DNA from: Micromonospora sp. MW-13
Lineage (GTDB): Bacteria; Actinomycetota; Actinomycetes; Mycobacteriales; Micromonosporaceae
Direction: 5' to 3'
Length of the DNA stretch: 64,000 bases
NCBI RefSeq assembly: GCF_003434305.1
Contig: NZ_QKKX01000026.1
Location: 37,782-101,781, forward strand
Shown: in pieces, positions 1-8,619 of the stretch
Position numbering within the stretch: position 1 is the stretch's first letter
How the letters are laid out: each line of letters begins with the position of its first letter
Notes under the pieces: generated by a model
Seen by the model: only the letters and a program-made list of their open reading frames with translations
What the model was told of the DNA's origin: nothing
The model's database searches: none
Program-made: the position numbers and the translations under genes

Positions 1-2
1 GC

Positions 3-215
3 CACGGCCCGTGGACGCTGGTCGAGGCGGACGTGGTGCGGGGCCGCCGGATCACCTCCTGGCCGAGCCTGCGCACCGACCTGACCAACGCCGGCGCGGC
101 CTGGGTCGACGAGCAGGTGGTCACGGACAACGGCCTGGTCAGCAGCCGCCGGCCGGACGACCTGCCGGCCTTCTGCGTCAAGATCGTCGAAGAGTTCGCC
201 GAGGGCCGCCACTGA
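3..215 (+). CDS. DJ-1/PfpI family protein, C-terminal fragment
   Basis: The 5' end lies outside the window, so only about 70 C-terminal residues are seen. They read [20 protein letters not shown], then a stretch with [15 protein letters not shown] and a late [11 protein letters not shown]. This is the typical tail of the DJ-1/PfpI (class I glutamine amidotransferase-like) fold, where a HGPW motif follows the nucleophile region. The catalytic Cys is not in the window. Members act as deglycases, chaperones or general stress proteins in the cytosol; which applies here cannot be told. Confidence 0.75.
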   Translation, partial: HGPWTLVEADVVRGRRITSWPSLRTDLTNAGAAWVDEQVVTDNGLVSSRRPDDLPAFCVKIVEEFAEGRH

Positions 216-228
216 CCCCGTTCACGGG

Positions 229-1533
229 TCAGCCCCGGGGCGCCGCCGCGCGTTCCGGGGCGGCGGCGGCCCAGGCGGCGTCCTCGGACTGCTTGCGGGC
301 CAGGCCGGCGCGGCCGTCGTAGCGGACGAGCTGCGGCAGGGCGGCGGCCAGGGCGATCGTGCCGAGGACGCAGAGGACCCCGCCGGAGACGATCGAGCCG
401 CCCACCCCCAGCGGGGTGCGGGCGACCAGGCCGGAGCGGAGCTGGCCGAGCAGCGGGCCGGTCGAGTACGAGAGCATCTCGATGCCGGCGAGCCGTCCGC
501 GCAGGTGGTCCGGGATGGTCTGGTTCCAGATGATCATGCGGAACAGGCCGGAGACCATGTCCGCCGCGCCGGCCAGGGCCAGGAAGAACAGGGCGGCCCA
601 GAGCGAGCCGACCAGCCCGAAGCCGACGATCGCCAGCCCCCACGCGCCGGCCGCGAGCACCACCATCAGCCCGTGCCGGTGCACCCGGGCGGTCCAGCCG
701 GAGCCGACCGTGGCGACCAGCGAGCCGACCGCCGGCGCGGCGTAGAGCAGCCCGAGCACGGCCGGCCCGCCGAGCTTCGCCGCCATGAACGGGTAGAGCG
801 CCTGCGGCATGCCGAAGAACATCGCGTTGATGTCGACGAGGTAGGTGCCGAGCAGTTCGGGGCGACTGCGGGCGTACCGCAGGCCGGTCACCACGGAGCG
901 CAGCGACGGCCGGTCGGCGGCCGGGGGTGGCGGCACCGCGCGTACCAGGGCCAGGCAGGCCAGCGAGAACGCGAAGGTGGCCAGGTCGATCGCGTACACC
1001 CAGGCCAGGTCGATCGAGGCGATCAGCACGCCGGCCACCGCCGGGCCGCCGAGCTGCGCCACCTGCATCCGCAGCGAGTTCAGCGCGCTCGCCGCCGGGA
1101 TCTCGTCCGGGGTGACGACACGCGGGGTCAGCCCCTCCAGGGCCGGGCGTTGCAGCCCGTCCACTGCCGCCGTCAGCCCGGCCACCAGGTAGAGCAGCCA
1201 GAGCTGCGGGGTCTGACCGAGCGAGTTGACCAGCAGGACGGCGCAGAGCAGCGTGAACCCGACCTCGCCGCCGAGCACCAGCAGCCGCCGGTCCAGGAAG
1301 TCGGCGAGCGCGCCGCCGACGAAGGCCATCACCAGCAGGGGTACGAGCTCACAGACGCCGAGCAGGCCGACGAGCAGCGGATCCCCCGTCAGCTCGTACA
1401 CCTGGTACGGGATGGTGACGTAGGTGATGAAGGACCCGAAGGCGGACACCCCCGCACCCGAGAAGACCAGCCGGAAGTCCCGCGAGGTGCGCAGCGGGGT
1501 GACGTCGAGCGCGAGGCGGCGGGGCGGTTCCAC
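229..1533 (-). CDS. MFS transporter (EntS-like exporter)
   Basis: A 434-residue integral membrane protein with about 12 hydrophobic segments. Between segments 2 and 3 lies the MFS motif A-like loop GGALADFLDRRLLVLGG. Size and pattern fit the EntS/YbdA-like exporters common in actinobacteria, which efflux small molecules by proton antiport; the substrate cannot be inferred. The start is GTG. It is divergent from the DHA2 exporter that starts 88 bp away, so a shared regulatory region is likely. The gene ends 13 bp from the convergent PfpI-like gene. Confidence 0.85.
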   Translation of the reverse strand: MEPPRRLALDVTPLRTSRDFRLVFSGAGVSAFGSFITYVTIPYQVYELTGDPLLVGLLGVCELVPLLVMAFVGGALADFLDRRLLVLGGEVGFTLLCAVLLVNSLGQTPQLWLLYLVAGLTAAVDGLQRPALEGLTPRVVTPDEIPAASALNSLRMQVAQLGGPAVAGVLIASIDLAWVYAIDLATFAFSLACLALVRAVPPPPAADRPSLRSVVTGLRYARSRPELLGTYLVDINAMFFGMPQALYPFMAAKLGGPAVLGLLYAAPAVGSLVATVGSGWTARVHRHGLMVVLAAGAWGLAIVGFGLVGSLWAALFFLALAGAADMVSGLFRMIIWNQTIPDHLRGRLAGIEMLSYSTGPLLGQLRSGLVARTPLGVGGSIVSGGVLCVLGTIALAAALPQLVRYDGRAGLARKQSEDAAWAAAAPERAAAPRG

Positions 1534-1620
1534 GCTCGGGATGCTGACTCACCCGGGCGCTGGTGTCGACGGGATTTCCGGCGCCGGGCATGTTCCCCGC
1601 CGGACGGGAAAGAAGGCGGG

Positions 1621-3297
1621 GTGACCAGCGAAGCCCACACCCGCCCGACGCTGACCGCCCGCCAGCTCCGCCTGCTCATGTTCGGCCTGATGACCGGCAT
1701 GCTGCTCGCCGCGCTGGACCAGACGATCGTCGGCACGGCGCTGCCCACCATCGTCGGTGAGCTGGGCGGGATCGACCACTACTCCTGGGTGGTCACCGCG
1801 TACCTGCTCGCGTCCACGGCCTCCACCCCGCTGTACGGCAAGATGGCCGACCTGTACGGACGCCGCCCGGTGTTCCTCTTCTCGATCGGCACGTTCCTGC
1901 TCGGCTCGCTGCTCGCCGGGCTGTCGCGGGACATGACCCAGCTCATTCTGACCCGCGGCGTGCAGGGCCTCGGCGCGGGTGGCCTGATGACGCTGGCGTT
2001 CACCATCATCTCGGACGTGGTGTCGCCCCGGGAGCGGGGCCGCTACCAGGGCCTGTTCGGGGCGGTGTTCGGCATCTCCTCGGTGGCCGGTCCGCTGGTC
2101 GGTGGCTACTTCGCCGAGACCAACTGGCGGTGGATCTTCTACATCAACGTGCCGCTGGCGATCCTGGCCATCGTGGTCTGCTACCACGTCATGCGGCTGA
2201 TCCCGTTCGAGCGGCGGGAGCACGCGATCGACTGGCTCGGCGCGGGGCTGCTGGTCGCCGGGGTGAGCTGCGTGCTGCTCGCGCTGAGCTGGGGCGGCAC
2301 CTCGTACGCCTGGGGCTCCGGCCTGATCATCGGGCTGTTCGTGGCCGGGGCGGTGCTGGCCGGGCTCTTCCTGGTCCAGGAGGCCCGGGTCGGCGAGCCG
2401 ATCCTGCCGCTGCGGCTGTTCCGCAGCCGGACGTTCGCGCTGGCCAACGGGGCCGGCTTCGTCATCGGCCTGGTGATGTTCGGGTCGATCATCTTCATCC
2501 CGCTGTACCTCCAGATCGTCAAGGGCGCCTCGCCGACCCGCAGCGGCCTGCTGATGCTGCCGATGATGGCCGGCATCATCGTCACCTCGATCGTGACCGG
2601 CCAGGCGATGAGCCGGATCGGCCGGTACAAGTGGTTCCCGGTGGCCGGCTCGGCGGTGCTGCTCGCCGGCATGCTGCTGTTCACCCGGCTCCAGGTCGCC
2701 ACGTCGCTCTGGCTGGCCTTCGGCTACATGGTGGTGATCGGCGTCGGGCTGGGCCTGTGCATGCAGTCGCTGATCCTGGCCGTGCAGAACGCGGTGCACA
2801 TCCGGGACCTGGGGGCGGGCACCTCCTCGGCGACGTTCTTCCGGTCGCTGGGCGGTTCGTTCGGGGTGGCGATCCTCGGGGCGGTGCTCTCCTCCCGGCT
2901 CACCGACCAGCTCGCCGACCGGCTGCCGGGCGCGATCGCCCAGCTCCCGCCGGACCAGCGGGCCGCGGTGGCGGCCAGCGGCGGGACGCACATCTCGATC
3001 AACGACCCGGCGACGATCATGGCCCTGCCTGGCCCGGTCCGCGCCGCCATCCAGTCCGCGTTCGTCGAGTCGCTGCACCTGGTCTTCCTCACCACCGGGC
3101 TGATCGCGGTGCTGGCGGTGCTGTTGACCCTGGCCCTGCCGAACGAGCAGCTACGCGGCACCGGCCCGCAGGGCGCCACCGGCGGCGCCGACCCGCTGGG
3201 TGGCAAGGCGCCGGCACCGGGCGGACGGCCGTTGCCGAAGGAGTCGAAGGACGAGGCCGCCGCCGACATGGAGGCCAAGAGCCAGACCATGCTCTGA
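1621..3297 (+). CDS. MFS transporter, DHA2 family (EmrB/QacA type)
   Basis: A 558-residue, 14-segment drug:proton antiporter. The N-terminus has LLAALDQTIVGTALPTIVGE, close to the DHA2 signature LDxTIVNVALP, and the segment 2-3 loop reads LYGKMADLYGRRPVF. The C-terminus is a hydrophilic Gly/Pro-rich tail. The open frame runs far upstream, but that part is antisense to the neighbouring MFS gene and has no family similarity. The GTG at 1621 is preceded by AAGAAGGCGGG and gives the usual N-terminus. It likely exports lipophilic toxicants. No TetR regulator is adjacent. Confidence 0.9.
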   Translation: MTSEAHTRPTLTARQLRLLMFGLMTGMLLAALDQTIVGTALPTIVGELGGIDHYSWVVTAYLLASTASTPLYGKMADLYGRRPVFLFSIGTFLLGSLLAGLSRDMTQLILTRGVQGLGAGGLMTLAFTIISDVVSPRERGRYQGLFGAVFGISSVAGPLVGGYFAETNWRWIFYINVPLAILAIVVCYHVMRLIPFERREHAIDWLGAGLLVAGVSCVLLALSWGGTSYAWGSGLIIGLFVAGAVLAGLFLVQEARVGEPILPLRLFRSRTFALANGAGFVIGLVMFGSIIFIPLYLQIVKGASPTRSGLLMLPMMAGIIVTSIVTGQAMSRIGRYKWFPVAGSAVLLAGMLLFTRLQVATSLWLAFGYMVVIGVGLGLCMQSLILAVQNAVHIRDLGAGTSSATFFRSLGGSFGVAILGAVLSSRLTDQLADRLPGAIAQLPPDQRAAVAASGGTHISINDPATIMALPGPVRAAIQSAFVESLHLVFLTTGLIAVLAVLLTLALPNEQLRGTGPQGATGGADPLGGKAPAPGGRPLPKESKDEAAADMEAKSQTML

Positions 3298-3342
3298 CCC
3301 GGCCCGGGCCGACCGGGGACCAGGCGCCGGCCGGCTCCGGGC

Positions 3343-3834
3343 TTACTTGAGGATCAGCCGGTTGGTCTGCTCGAAGACGTCCAGGTCGGCGAGGGTCTCG
3401 GTGACCGACGTGGACAGCGGGGTGGGGAACCGCTCGCGTGGGAAGAACCCCGCGTCGGTGGTCTCGTCGGTCACCCGGGCCAGCTCGCCGTCCCAGTCCT
3501 CGATCCGGAAGGCGACCGTGAAGACCTGGTAGGTGTGGCCGTACATGTTGGTGTTGATCCGGTCCGGGCCGGTGTAGAGGGCGAAGGCGCCGACCCGCAG
3601 GGCGCGCAGCCCGGTCTCCTCGCGCACCTCGCGGACGGCGCAGTCGGCGATCGACTCGCCCAGCTCCATCGCGCCGGCCGGCATCGCCCACTGGCCGTTG
3701 TCGGACCGCCGGATCAGCAGCAGCCGCCCGGCGCGGTCGCGGACCACGGCGCGGGCGCCGACGAACATCAGGGTGCGGTCACCGGCCAGGGCGCGGAGCT
3801 GCCCCACGTACGAGTCGGCCCAGGAGATGCTCAC
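3343..3834 (-). CDS. NUDIX hydrolase
   Basis: A 163-residue cytosolic protein with a full Nudix box (GX5EX7REUXEEXGU): GAMELGESIADCAVREVREE followed by TGL at about residues 62-84. The REVREE glutamates bind the catalytic metal. It hydrolyses a nucleoside diphosphate linked to another moiety; the substrate is unknown. The start is GTG directly after a -10-like box, with no room for a Shine-Dalgarno sequence. It is divergent from the acyl-CoA ligase gene. Confidence 0.9.
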   Translation of the reverse strand: MSISWADSYVGQLRALAGDRTLMFVGARAVVRDRAGRLLLIRRSDNGQWAMPAGAMELGESIADCAVREVREETGLRALRVGAFALYTGPDRINTNMYGHTYQVFTVAFRIEDWDGELARVTDETTDAGFFPRERFPTPLSTSVTETLADLDVFEQTNRLILK

Positions 3835-3840
3835 CAGGAC

Positions 3841-3846
3841 AACCTA
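3841..3846 (-). promoter_or_regulatory. -10 box of a leaderless promoter (NUDIX gene)
   Basis: TAGGTT on the minus strand ends 6 nt before the GTG start of the NUDIX gene, so transcription would begin at the start codon. No -35 element is obvious. Confidence 0.5.
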
Positions 3847-3877
3847 ACTGGGGTTCCCAACGTGTGACCGCCGACAC

Positions 3878-3883
3878 TAGCTT
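3878..3883 (+). promoter_or_regulatory. -10 box of a leaderless promoter (acyl-CoA ligase)
   Basis: TAGCTT lies 7 nt before the ATG at 3891 and supports that codon over the in-frame GTG at 3864 as the start. With the box at 3841-3846 it forms a compact divergent promoter pair. Confidence 0.5.
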
Positions 3884-3890
3884 GTTACCC

Positions 3891-5540
3891 ATGCGTAGCA
3901 CGATGATGGACGCCCCTCTCCAGGTCGCCCGGATCCTGGGCCACGGCGCGACGGTGCACGGCTCGGCCGAGGTGGTCACCTGGACCGGCGGCGAGCCCCG
4001 CCGCATGCCGTACGCCGAGGTGGGGCGGACAGCCGCCCGGCTGGCCCACGCGCTGCGCGACGAGTGCGGGGTGACCGGCGACGAGCGGGTCGCCACGTTC
4101 ATGTGGAACAACGCCGAGCACCTGGTGGCGTACTTCGCCGTGCCGAGCATGGGCGCGGTGCTGCACACGCTCAACATCCGGCTCTCCCCCGACCAGGTCG
4201 CCTACATCGCCAACCACGCGCAGGACCGGGTGGTGCTGGTCGACTCGACGCTGATCCCGCTGCTGGCCCGGGTCATCGGCGAACTGGCCACCGTGCGGCA
4301 CGTGGTGGTGGTCGGCGGCGGCGACCCCGCCCCGCTGCTGGCGGCGGCGGGCGACCGGATCGCCGTACACCACTGGGACGCCCTGCTGGCCGGGCGGCCG
4401 GAGGTCTTCGACTGGCCGGAGGTGGACGAGCGCGACGCCGCCGCCCTCTGCTACACCTCCGGGACCACCGGCAACCCCAAGGGGGTCGCCTACTCGCACC
4501 GTTCCATCTACCTGCACTCGCTCCAGGTCTGCATGCCCGAGGGGTTCGGCCTCGGGCCCACGCACCGCGAGCTGGCCATCGTGCCGATGTTCCACGCGAT
4601 GTCCTGGGGCCTGCCGTACGCGGCGTTCCTCTCCGGGGCGTCGCTGATCATGCCGGACCGGTTCCTCCAGGCCGCCCCGATCGCCGAGATGATCGCCGCC
4701 GAGCGGCCCACCCTGGCCGGCGCGGTGCCGACCATCTGGAACGACCTGCTGGCCTACCTGGACGGCCACGACGTGGACGTCTCCTCGCTGCGGGAGGTGA
4801 TCGTCGGCGGGTCGGCCTGCCCGCCCGCGCTGATGCACGCGTTCGACGAGCGGCACCACATCGACGTCATCCACGCCTGGGGGATGACCGAGATGTCCCC
4901 GCTCGGCTCGGTGGCCCGGCCGCCGTCCGGCGCGACCGGCGAGGACGCCTGGCGCTACCGGTACACCCAGGGCCGGGTTCCGGCCGGGGTCGCCGCGCGG
5001 ATCGTCGGCCCGCTGGGCGAGCCGCTGCCCGCCGACGGGACCTCCGTCGGGGAGTTGGAGGTCCGCGGGCCGTGGGTGACCTACCGGTACGTCGGGGACG
5101 ACACCCCGGACGAGGAGAGGTTCCGCGACGGCTGGCTGCGCACCGGCGACGTCGGCACCCTGTCGCCCGACGGGTACATCACGCTCACCGACCGGGCCAA
5201 GGACGTGATCAAGTCCGGCGGTGAGTGGATCTCCTCGGTGGAGCTGGAGAACGCCCTGATGGCCCACCCGGCCGTGCTGGAGGCGTGCGTGGTGGGCGTG
5301 CCCGACGAGCGCTGGGACGAGCGTCCGCTGGCCACCGTGGTGGTCCGCGAGGGGGCCGAGGTGAGCGCCGAGGAGTTGCGCGACTTCCTCGCGCAGTCGG
5401 TGGCGCGCTGGCAGCTTCCCGAGCGGTGGGCCTTCATCGACACGGTCCCGAAGACCAGCGTCGGCAAGTTCGACAAGAAGGTGCTCCGTTCCCGGTACGC
5501 CGACGGCGGGCTGAGTGTCCGGGAGCTGACAACGCCGTAA
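3891..5540 (+). CDS. Long-chain acyl-CoA synthetase (AMP-binding)
   Basis: A 549-residue ANL-superfamily enzyme that activates a fatty acid with ATP to acyl-AMP and then acyl-CoA. Visible motifs are the P-loop YTSGTTGNPKGVAYSH near residue 188, the core WGMTEMSP (replacing YGxTE), the hinge region GWLRTGDVGTLSPDG followed by DRAKDVIKSGGEW, and the C-terminal catalytic lysine region PKTSVGKFDKK. The family is FadD-like (medium/long chain). A GTG 27 nt upstream is in frame, but the -10 box placement favours the ATG. No adjacent beta-oxidation genes are seen. Confidence 0.9.
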   Translation: MRSTMMDAPLQVARILGHGATVHGSAEVVTWTGGEPRRMPYAEVGRTAARLAHALRDECGVTGDERVATFMWNNAEHLVAYFAVPSMGAVLHTLNIRLSPDQVAYIANHAQDRVVLVDSTLIPLLARVIGELATVRHVVVVGGGDPAPLLAAAGDRIAVHHWDALLAGRPEVFDWPEVDERDAAALCYTSGTTGNPKGVAYSHRSIYLHSLQVCMPEGFGLGPTHRELAIVPMFHAMSWGLPYAAFLSGASLIMPDRFLQAAPIAEMIAAERPTLAGAVPTIWNDLLAYLDGHDVDVSSLREVIVGGSACPPALMHAFDERHHIDVIHAWGMTEMSPLGSVARPPSGATGEDAWRYRYTQGRVPAGVAARIVGPLGEPLPADGTSVGELEVRGPWVTYRYVGDDTPDEERFRDGWLRTGDVGTLSPDGYITLTDRAKDVIKSGGEWISSVELENALMAHPAVLEACVVGVPDERWDERPLATVVVREGAEVSAEELRDFLAQSVARWQLPERWAFIDTVPKTSVGKFDKKVLRSRYADGGLSVRELTTP

Positions 5541-5543
5541 CGC

Positions 5544-5567
5544 TTTCAGGCGCATCTTCGCCTGAAG
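5544..5567 (+). terminator. Hairpin downstream of acyl-CoA ligase
   Basis: TTCAGGCG pairs perfectly with CGCCTGAA around a 6-nt loop directly after the stop codon. There is no U-tract, as is usual in high-GC actinobacteria. Confidence 0.55.
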
Positions 5568-5601
5568 GGGCAGGGACGTACTCCTGACATCCCTCCCCAG
5601 G

Positions 5602-5638
5602 GGGCGGCCCCGGCGTTCGCACCGCGCCGGGGCCGCCC
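5602..5638. terminator. Strong bidirectional hairpin
   Basis: A perfect 14-bp GC stem (GGGCGGCCCCGGCG paired with CGCCGGGGCCGCCC, loop 9 nt) lies between two convergent genes and can stop transcription from both sides. Confidence 0.65.
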
Positions 5639-5744
5639 GTCTCACGCGGGCCGCCCGCCTCGCACGGCGCGTCCCCGCACTGCCATTGTCGCGAAACTTG
5701 TTCGGCTCTGTCCCGGCGTCGGGGAAAACAGCCGGTGAACCCGG

Positions 5745-6752
5745 TCAGTCGGCGGTGCTGACCAGCACCTTCCCGACCACCGAACCCTCCACCGCCTGGT
5801 GCGCCGCCGCCGTGTCGGCAAGCGGGTGCCGGTGCAGCGGCAGGCCGGCCTGTGCGCCCACCCGTACGCCGCCCTGCGCCACCGCCGCCGCCACGTCGGT
5901 GACCGCCTGCGCCTTCGCCGCCGTCGGGGCCGTGTAGACCAGCACGAACTGCCAGCGGGCGTTCGGCGCCATCAGCGGCCGGATCGGCAGCGTCACCTCG
6001 TCCCCGCCGTCGTCGGCGTAGACGCAGACCGCCCCGCCCCGGCGCAGTAGCTGGACGTCGGCCGCCGCGTTCCTCGCCGCCGAGACCTCGACGATCGTGT
6101 GCACCCCGTCGGGGGCGATCTTGCGGGCCTCCTCGACCACGTCCTGCTCGCGATAGTTGATCACGAACGAGGCCCCGGCCGCCGCCGCGAGGTTCGCCTT
6201 CTCCGCGCTGCTCACGGTGGTGATCACGGTGGCGTCCGCCCACCTGGCGAGCTGGATCGCGGCGTTGCCGACCGCGCCCGCCCCGCCCTGCACCAGCACC
6301 GTGTGGTCGGTCAGCGCGCCGGCGTGCAGCCCGTCGGGCATGAACTCCCCGGCCGTCAGGCAGCGGTGCGCGGTGAGGAACGGGATGCCCAGGCTCGCCC
6401 CGAGGTCGAAGGAGGCGTCCCCGAGGGGAACCGCCTGCCGGACCGGGACCACCGTGTACTCGGCGGCGGTGCCCCAGGGGCGTTGCCAGGCGGCCTCCCA
6501 GATCCACACCCGTTCGCCGATCAGATTCCGGTCCACGCCCGCGCCGACCGCCTCGACGACCCCGGCCCCGTCCTGGCCGGGGATCTGCCAGCCGGCCGGC
6601 GGCCCCTGCCGGCGGGACTTCCAGTCGGTCGGGTTGACCCCGGAGACGGCCACCCGGACCAGGACCTCGCCGGGCCCCGGCTCGGGCACCGGCCGGTCGA
6701 CCAGGCGCAGCACCGAGGCGCCACCGCCGGACTCGTACACGATCGCCCTCAT
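5745..6752 (-). CDS. Zinc-type alcohol dehydrogenase / quinone oxidoreductase family protein
   Basis: A 335-residue MDR-superfamily enzyme. The N-terminal GroES-like domain carries GEVLVRVAVSGVNPTDWK, and the Rossmann fold carries VLVQGGAGAVGNAAIQLA with the AxxGxxG-type NAD(P)H motif near residue 155. No catalytic or structural zinc cysteines are seen, which points to a zinc-free NADPH:quinone-reductase-like enzyme. The start ATG has GAGGAG upstream. The physiological substrate is unknown. Confidence 0.85.
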   Translation of the reverse strand: MRAIVYESGGGASVLRLVDRPVPEPGPGEVLVRVAVSGVNPTDWKSRRQGPPAGWQIPGQDGAGVVEAVGAGVDRNLIGERVWIWEAAWQRPWGTAAEYTVVPVRQAVPLGDASFDLGASLGIPFLTAHRCLTAGEFMPDGLHAGALTDHTVLVQGGAGAVGNAAIQLARWADATVITTVSSAEKANLAAAAGASFVINYREQDVVEEARKIAPDGVHTIVEVSAARNAAADVQLLRRGGAVCVYADDGGDEVTLPIRPLMAPNARWQFVLVYTAPTAAKAQAVTDVAAAVAQGGVRVGAQAGLPLHRHPLADTAAAHQAVEGSVVGKVLVSTAD

Positions 6753-6977
6753 CGTCGTCTCCTCGCGTCAGGACGTGCGTTCCGCCCTACCCCGGCGGGC
6801 CCTGATCATTCCGGGCCGGCGATACCGGGTGCCCGGTTTGCCGCTGGCGATCCACCGCCACGGCCCCTTGACCTGCGACAACTGTCGCCGCCTGAGGGTT
6901 TTCCGGCCGCCGCTGCGGGGACAGGGCGGTGACCGGTGCCGCCCGCGCGGGCGGCGGAGGATCGAGCTGGAGGCGGC

Positions 6978-7772
6978 ATGGCCACGGACACGCTCGCTCA
7001 GGACGGATTGAAGATCAACTGGGTGGAGATGCCCACCTACAACACGATCATGTCGGTCGCCGCCGGCGTCGGCCTGCTGCTGATCGTCGCGCTCGGCCGG
7101 CAGGTGCTGCACCGGCGGGAGATCGTCCCGGAGGGGTGGGCGATGGCCTTCGTCGTCCTTGGGGCCATCCTCGCCGCGACCGGCCTGCACATGACGCTCA
7201 CCTGGCCCCTGGCCAGTGGGGGCTTCGCCTTCGACAACATCATCTTCGGTGAACCCGCACTCGCCTTCGGCGTGCTGCTGCTGGCCGCCGGGTTCGTGCT
7301 GTGGCGCCGGGCGCCCCTCTTCGCCGCGGGCAGCGGGGACCTCGCCGCGGGCAGCGGGGACCTCGCCGCGGGCACCGGGGACGCCGGGGACCGCGAGCCG
7401 GCGGTCGCCGACGAGCGGCTGCGGTACACCCGGCTGGTCCTCGCACCCATCTCGGTGTTCGTCTTCGCGCTCGGCCTCGCCTGCTTCGCGATCGCCGCCG
7501 CCGGCTGGACGTACACCCTCTTCGCGGCCCCGCCCGAAGAACCGATCTCCGGGAAGTTCGCCGAGTATCCCCTGGTGGAAGCGACCTTCATCTCCGGGCT
7601 GTACGTCCTAGTCGGGGTCGGCGCCGTGCTCTTCCCGTTCGCGCTGCGCCGCCTGCGCCGCCCGCTGGTGCTGATCGCGGGCGGGGCCTGGGCCCTCGCC
7701 GGGCTCGCGTTCCTGCTCTTCGGCGCGCTGAACTACTTCACCCACATCGGGCTGATCGTCAACACCCAGTAG
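6978..7772 (+). CDS. DUF981 family membrane protein
   Basis: A 264-residue polytopic protein with about six hydrophobic segments. The MPTYNTIMSVAAG opening and the spacing of segments resemble the actinobacterial DUF981 family, whose function is unknown. ATG 6978 follows GGAGG at the right distance; the in-frame upstream ATG at 6936 would add a poor low-complexity leader. A cytosolic loop near residue 116 contains three copies of a 7-residue repeat (LAAGSGD type), encoded by 21-nt tandem repeats that may vary in copy number. Confidence 0.7.
   Translation: MATDTLAQDGLKINWVEMPTYNTIMSVAAGVGLLLIVALGRQVLHRREIVPEGWAMAFVVLGAILAATGLHMTLTWPLASGGFAFDNIIFGEPALAFGVLLLAAGFVLWRRAPLFAAGSGDLAAGSGDLAAGTGDAGDREPAVADERLRYTRLVLAPISVFVFALGLACFAIAAAGWTYTLFAAPPEEPISGKFAEYPLVEATFISGLYVLVGVGAVLFPFALRRLRRPLVLIAGGAWALAGLAFLLFGALNYFTHIGLIVNTQ
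7320..7382. repeat. In-frame 21-nt tandem repeat, 3 copies
   Basis: Three near-identical 21-nt units (core CGCCGCGGGCAGCGGGGAC) lie inside the DUF981 gene and encode the heptapeptide LAAGSGD. The length is a multiple of three, so copy-number change would not break the frame. Confidence 0.8.
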
Positions 7773-7802
7773 CCGGAAGCGTCCGCACCGACCCGGGAGC
7801 GC

Positions 7803-8456
7803 TCAGTCGAGGGCGGCGACGACCTCCGGGCTCAGGTCGCCCACCGCCGGCAGCACCACGGCCGCGAGCCGCTCGGCGTCCGGGTCCAGCGGGTACGCCC
7901 CATGCGGCACCGCCACCACCCGCATCCCGGCGGCGGCGGCCGACCGTACCCCGTTGGAGGAGTCCTCCACCGCGACGCAGCGGGCCGGGTCGACGCCGAG
8001 CCGCCGGGCGACGGCCAGGTACACGTCCGGGGCGGGCTTGCCGTGCGCGGTCTCCTCGGTCGACAGCGTCGCCCCGAACGCGTCGGTCAGGTCCGTCGCG
8101 GCCAGCGCCGCCGCGATCAGCCGGGTAGGCGAGGAACTGGCCAGCCCGAGCGGCCAGCGTGCCGCCAGCAGGCGCACCACCCGGTCGGCCCCGTCGATCA
8201 CCGGTACGCGCTGCGCGTACCGCCGGGTCATCTCGTCGACCACCTCGGTGGCGACCTGCTCGGCCGTCCGGTCGACGCCCAGCTCGCCGCTGAGGTACCG
8301 GGCCCACTCGCCGGTGCTCATCCCCATCAGCCGGCGCTGGGTGTCCGGCTGCCAGCCGCCGCCGTGCGCCGCCACGTACGCCCGGCGGACCTCCTCCCAG
8401 ACCGGCTCGGAGTCCACGATCACGCCGTCCAGGTCGAAGACCACCGCATCCGCCAC
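7803..8456 (-). CDS. HAD-superfamily phosphatase / beta-phosphoglucomutase-like
   Basis: A 217-residue HAD subfamily IA enzyme. Motif I is VVFDLDGVIVDSEP at the N-terminus with nucleophile Asp and acid Asp, motif II is LASSSPTRLI, the substrate-loop lysine is in HGKPAPDVYL, and motif IV is VAVEDSSNGV. It hydrolyses or isomerises a phosphosugar; the exact substrate is unknown. The frame stays open upstream through a minisatellite, but GTG 8456 puts motif I at the usual distance from the start. A CAGGAT box 6 nt upstream may give a leaderless transcript. Confidence 0.85.
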   Translation of the reverse strand: MADAVVFDLDGVIVDSEPVWEEVRRAYVAAHGGGWQPDTQRRLMGMSTGEWARYLSGELGVDRTAEQVATEVVDEMTRRYAQRVPVIDGADRVVRLLAARWPLGLASSSPTRLIAAALAATDLTDAFGATLSTEETAHGKPAPDVYLAVARRLGVDPARCVAVEDSSNGVRSAAAAGMRVVAVPHGAYPLDPDAERLAAVVLPAVGDLSPEVVAALD

Positions 8457-8476
8457 GCACCCATCCTGCCCGAGCT

Positions 8477-8579
8477 GGGCCGGCACCGCGACGGGCGGGC
8501 CGGCACCGCGACGGGCGGGCCGGCACCGCGACGGGCGGGCCGGCACCGCGACGGGCGGGCCGGCACCGCGACGGGCGGG
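8477..8579. repeat. 20-bp minisatellite, five tandem copies
   Basis: Five consecutive, practically identical 20-bp units (GGGCCGGCACCGCGACGGGC) lie in the non-coding gap between two minus-strand genes, just upstream of the HAD gene start. The unit length is not a multiple of three and all frames give low-complexity peptides, so it is not coding. Confidence 0.9.
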
Positions 8580-8619
8580 GTCGCCGGGGGTGTTCCCGCC
8601 GGATGGACCGGCGCCGGGC

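Noticed and set aside
505..1620. Long N-terminal extension of the DHA2 exporter frame
   Set aside because: It is antisense to a clear MFS gene and gives low-complexity Arg/Gly/Gln peptide.
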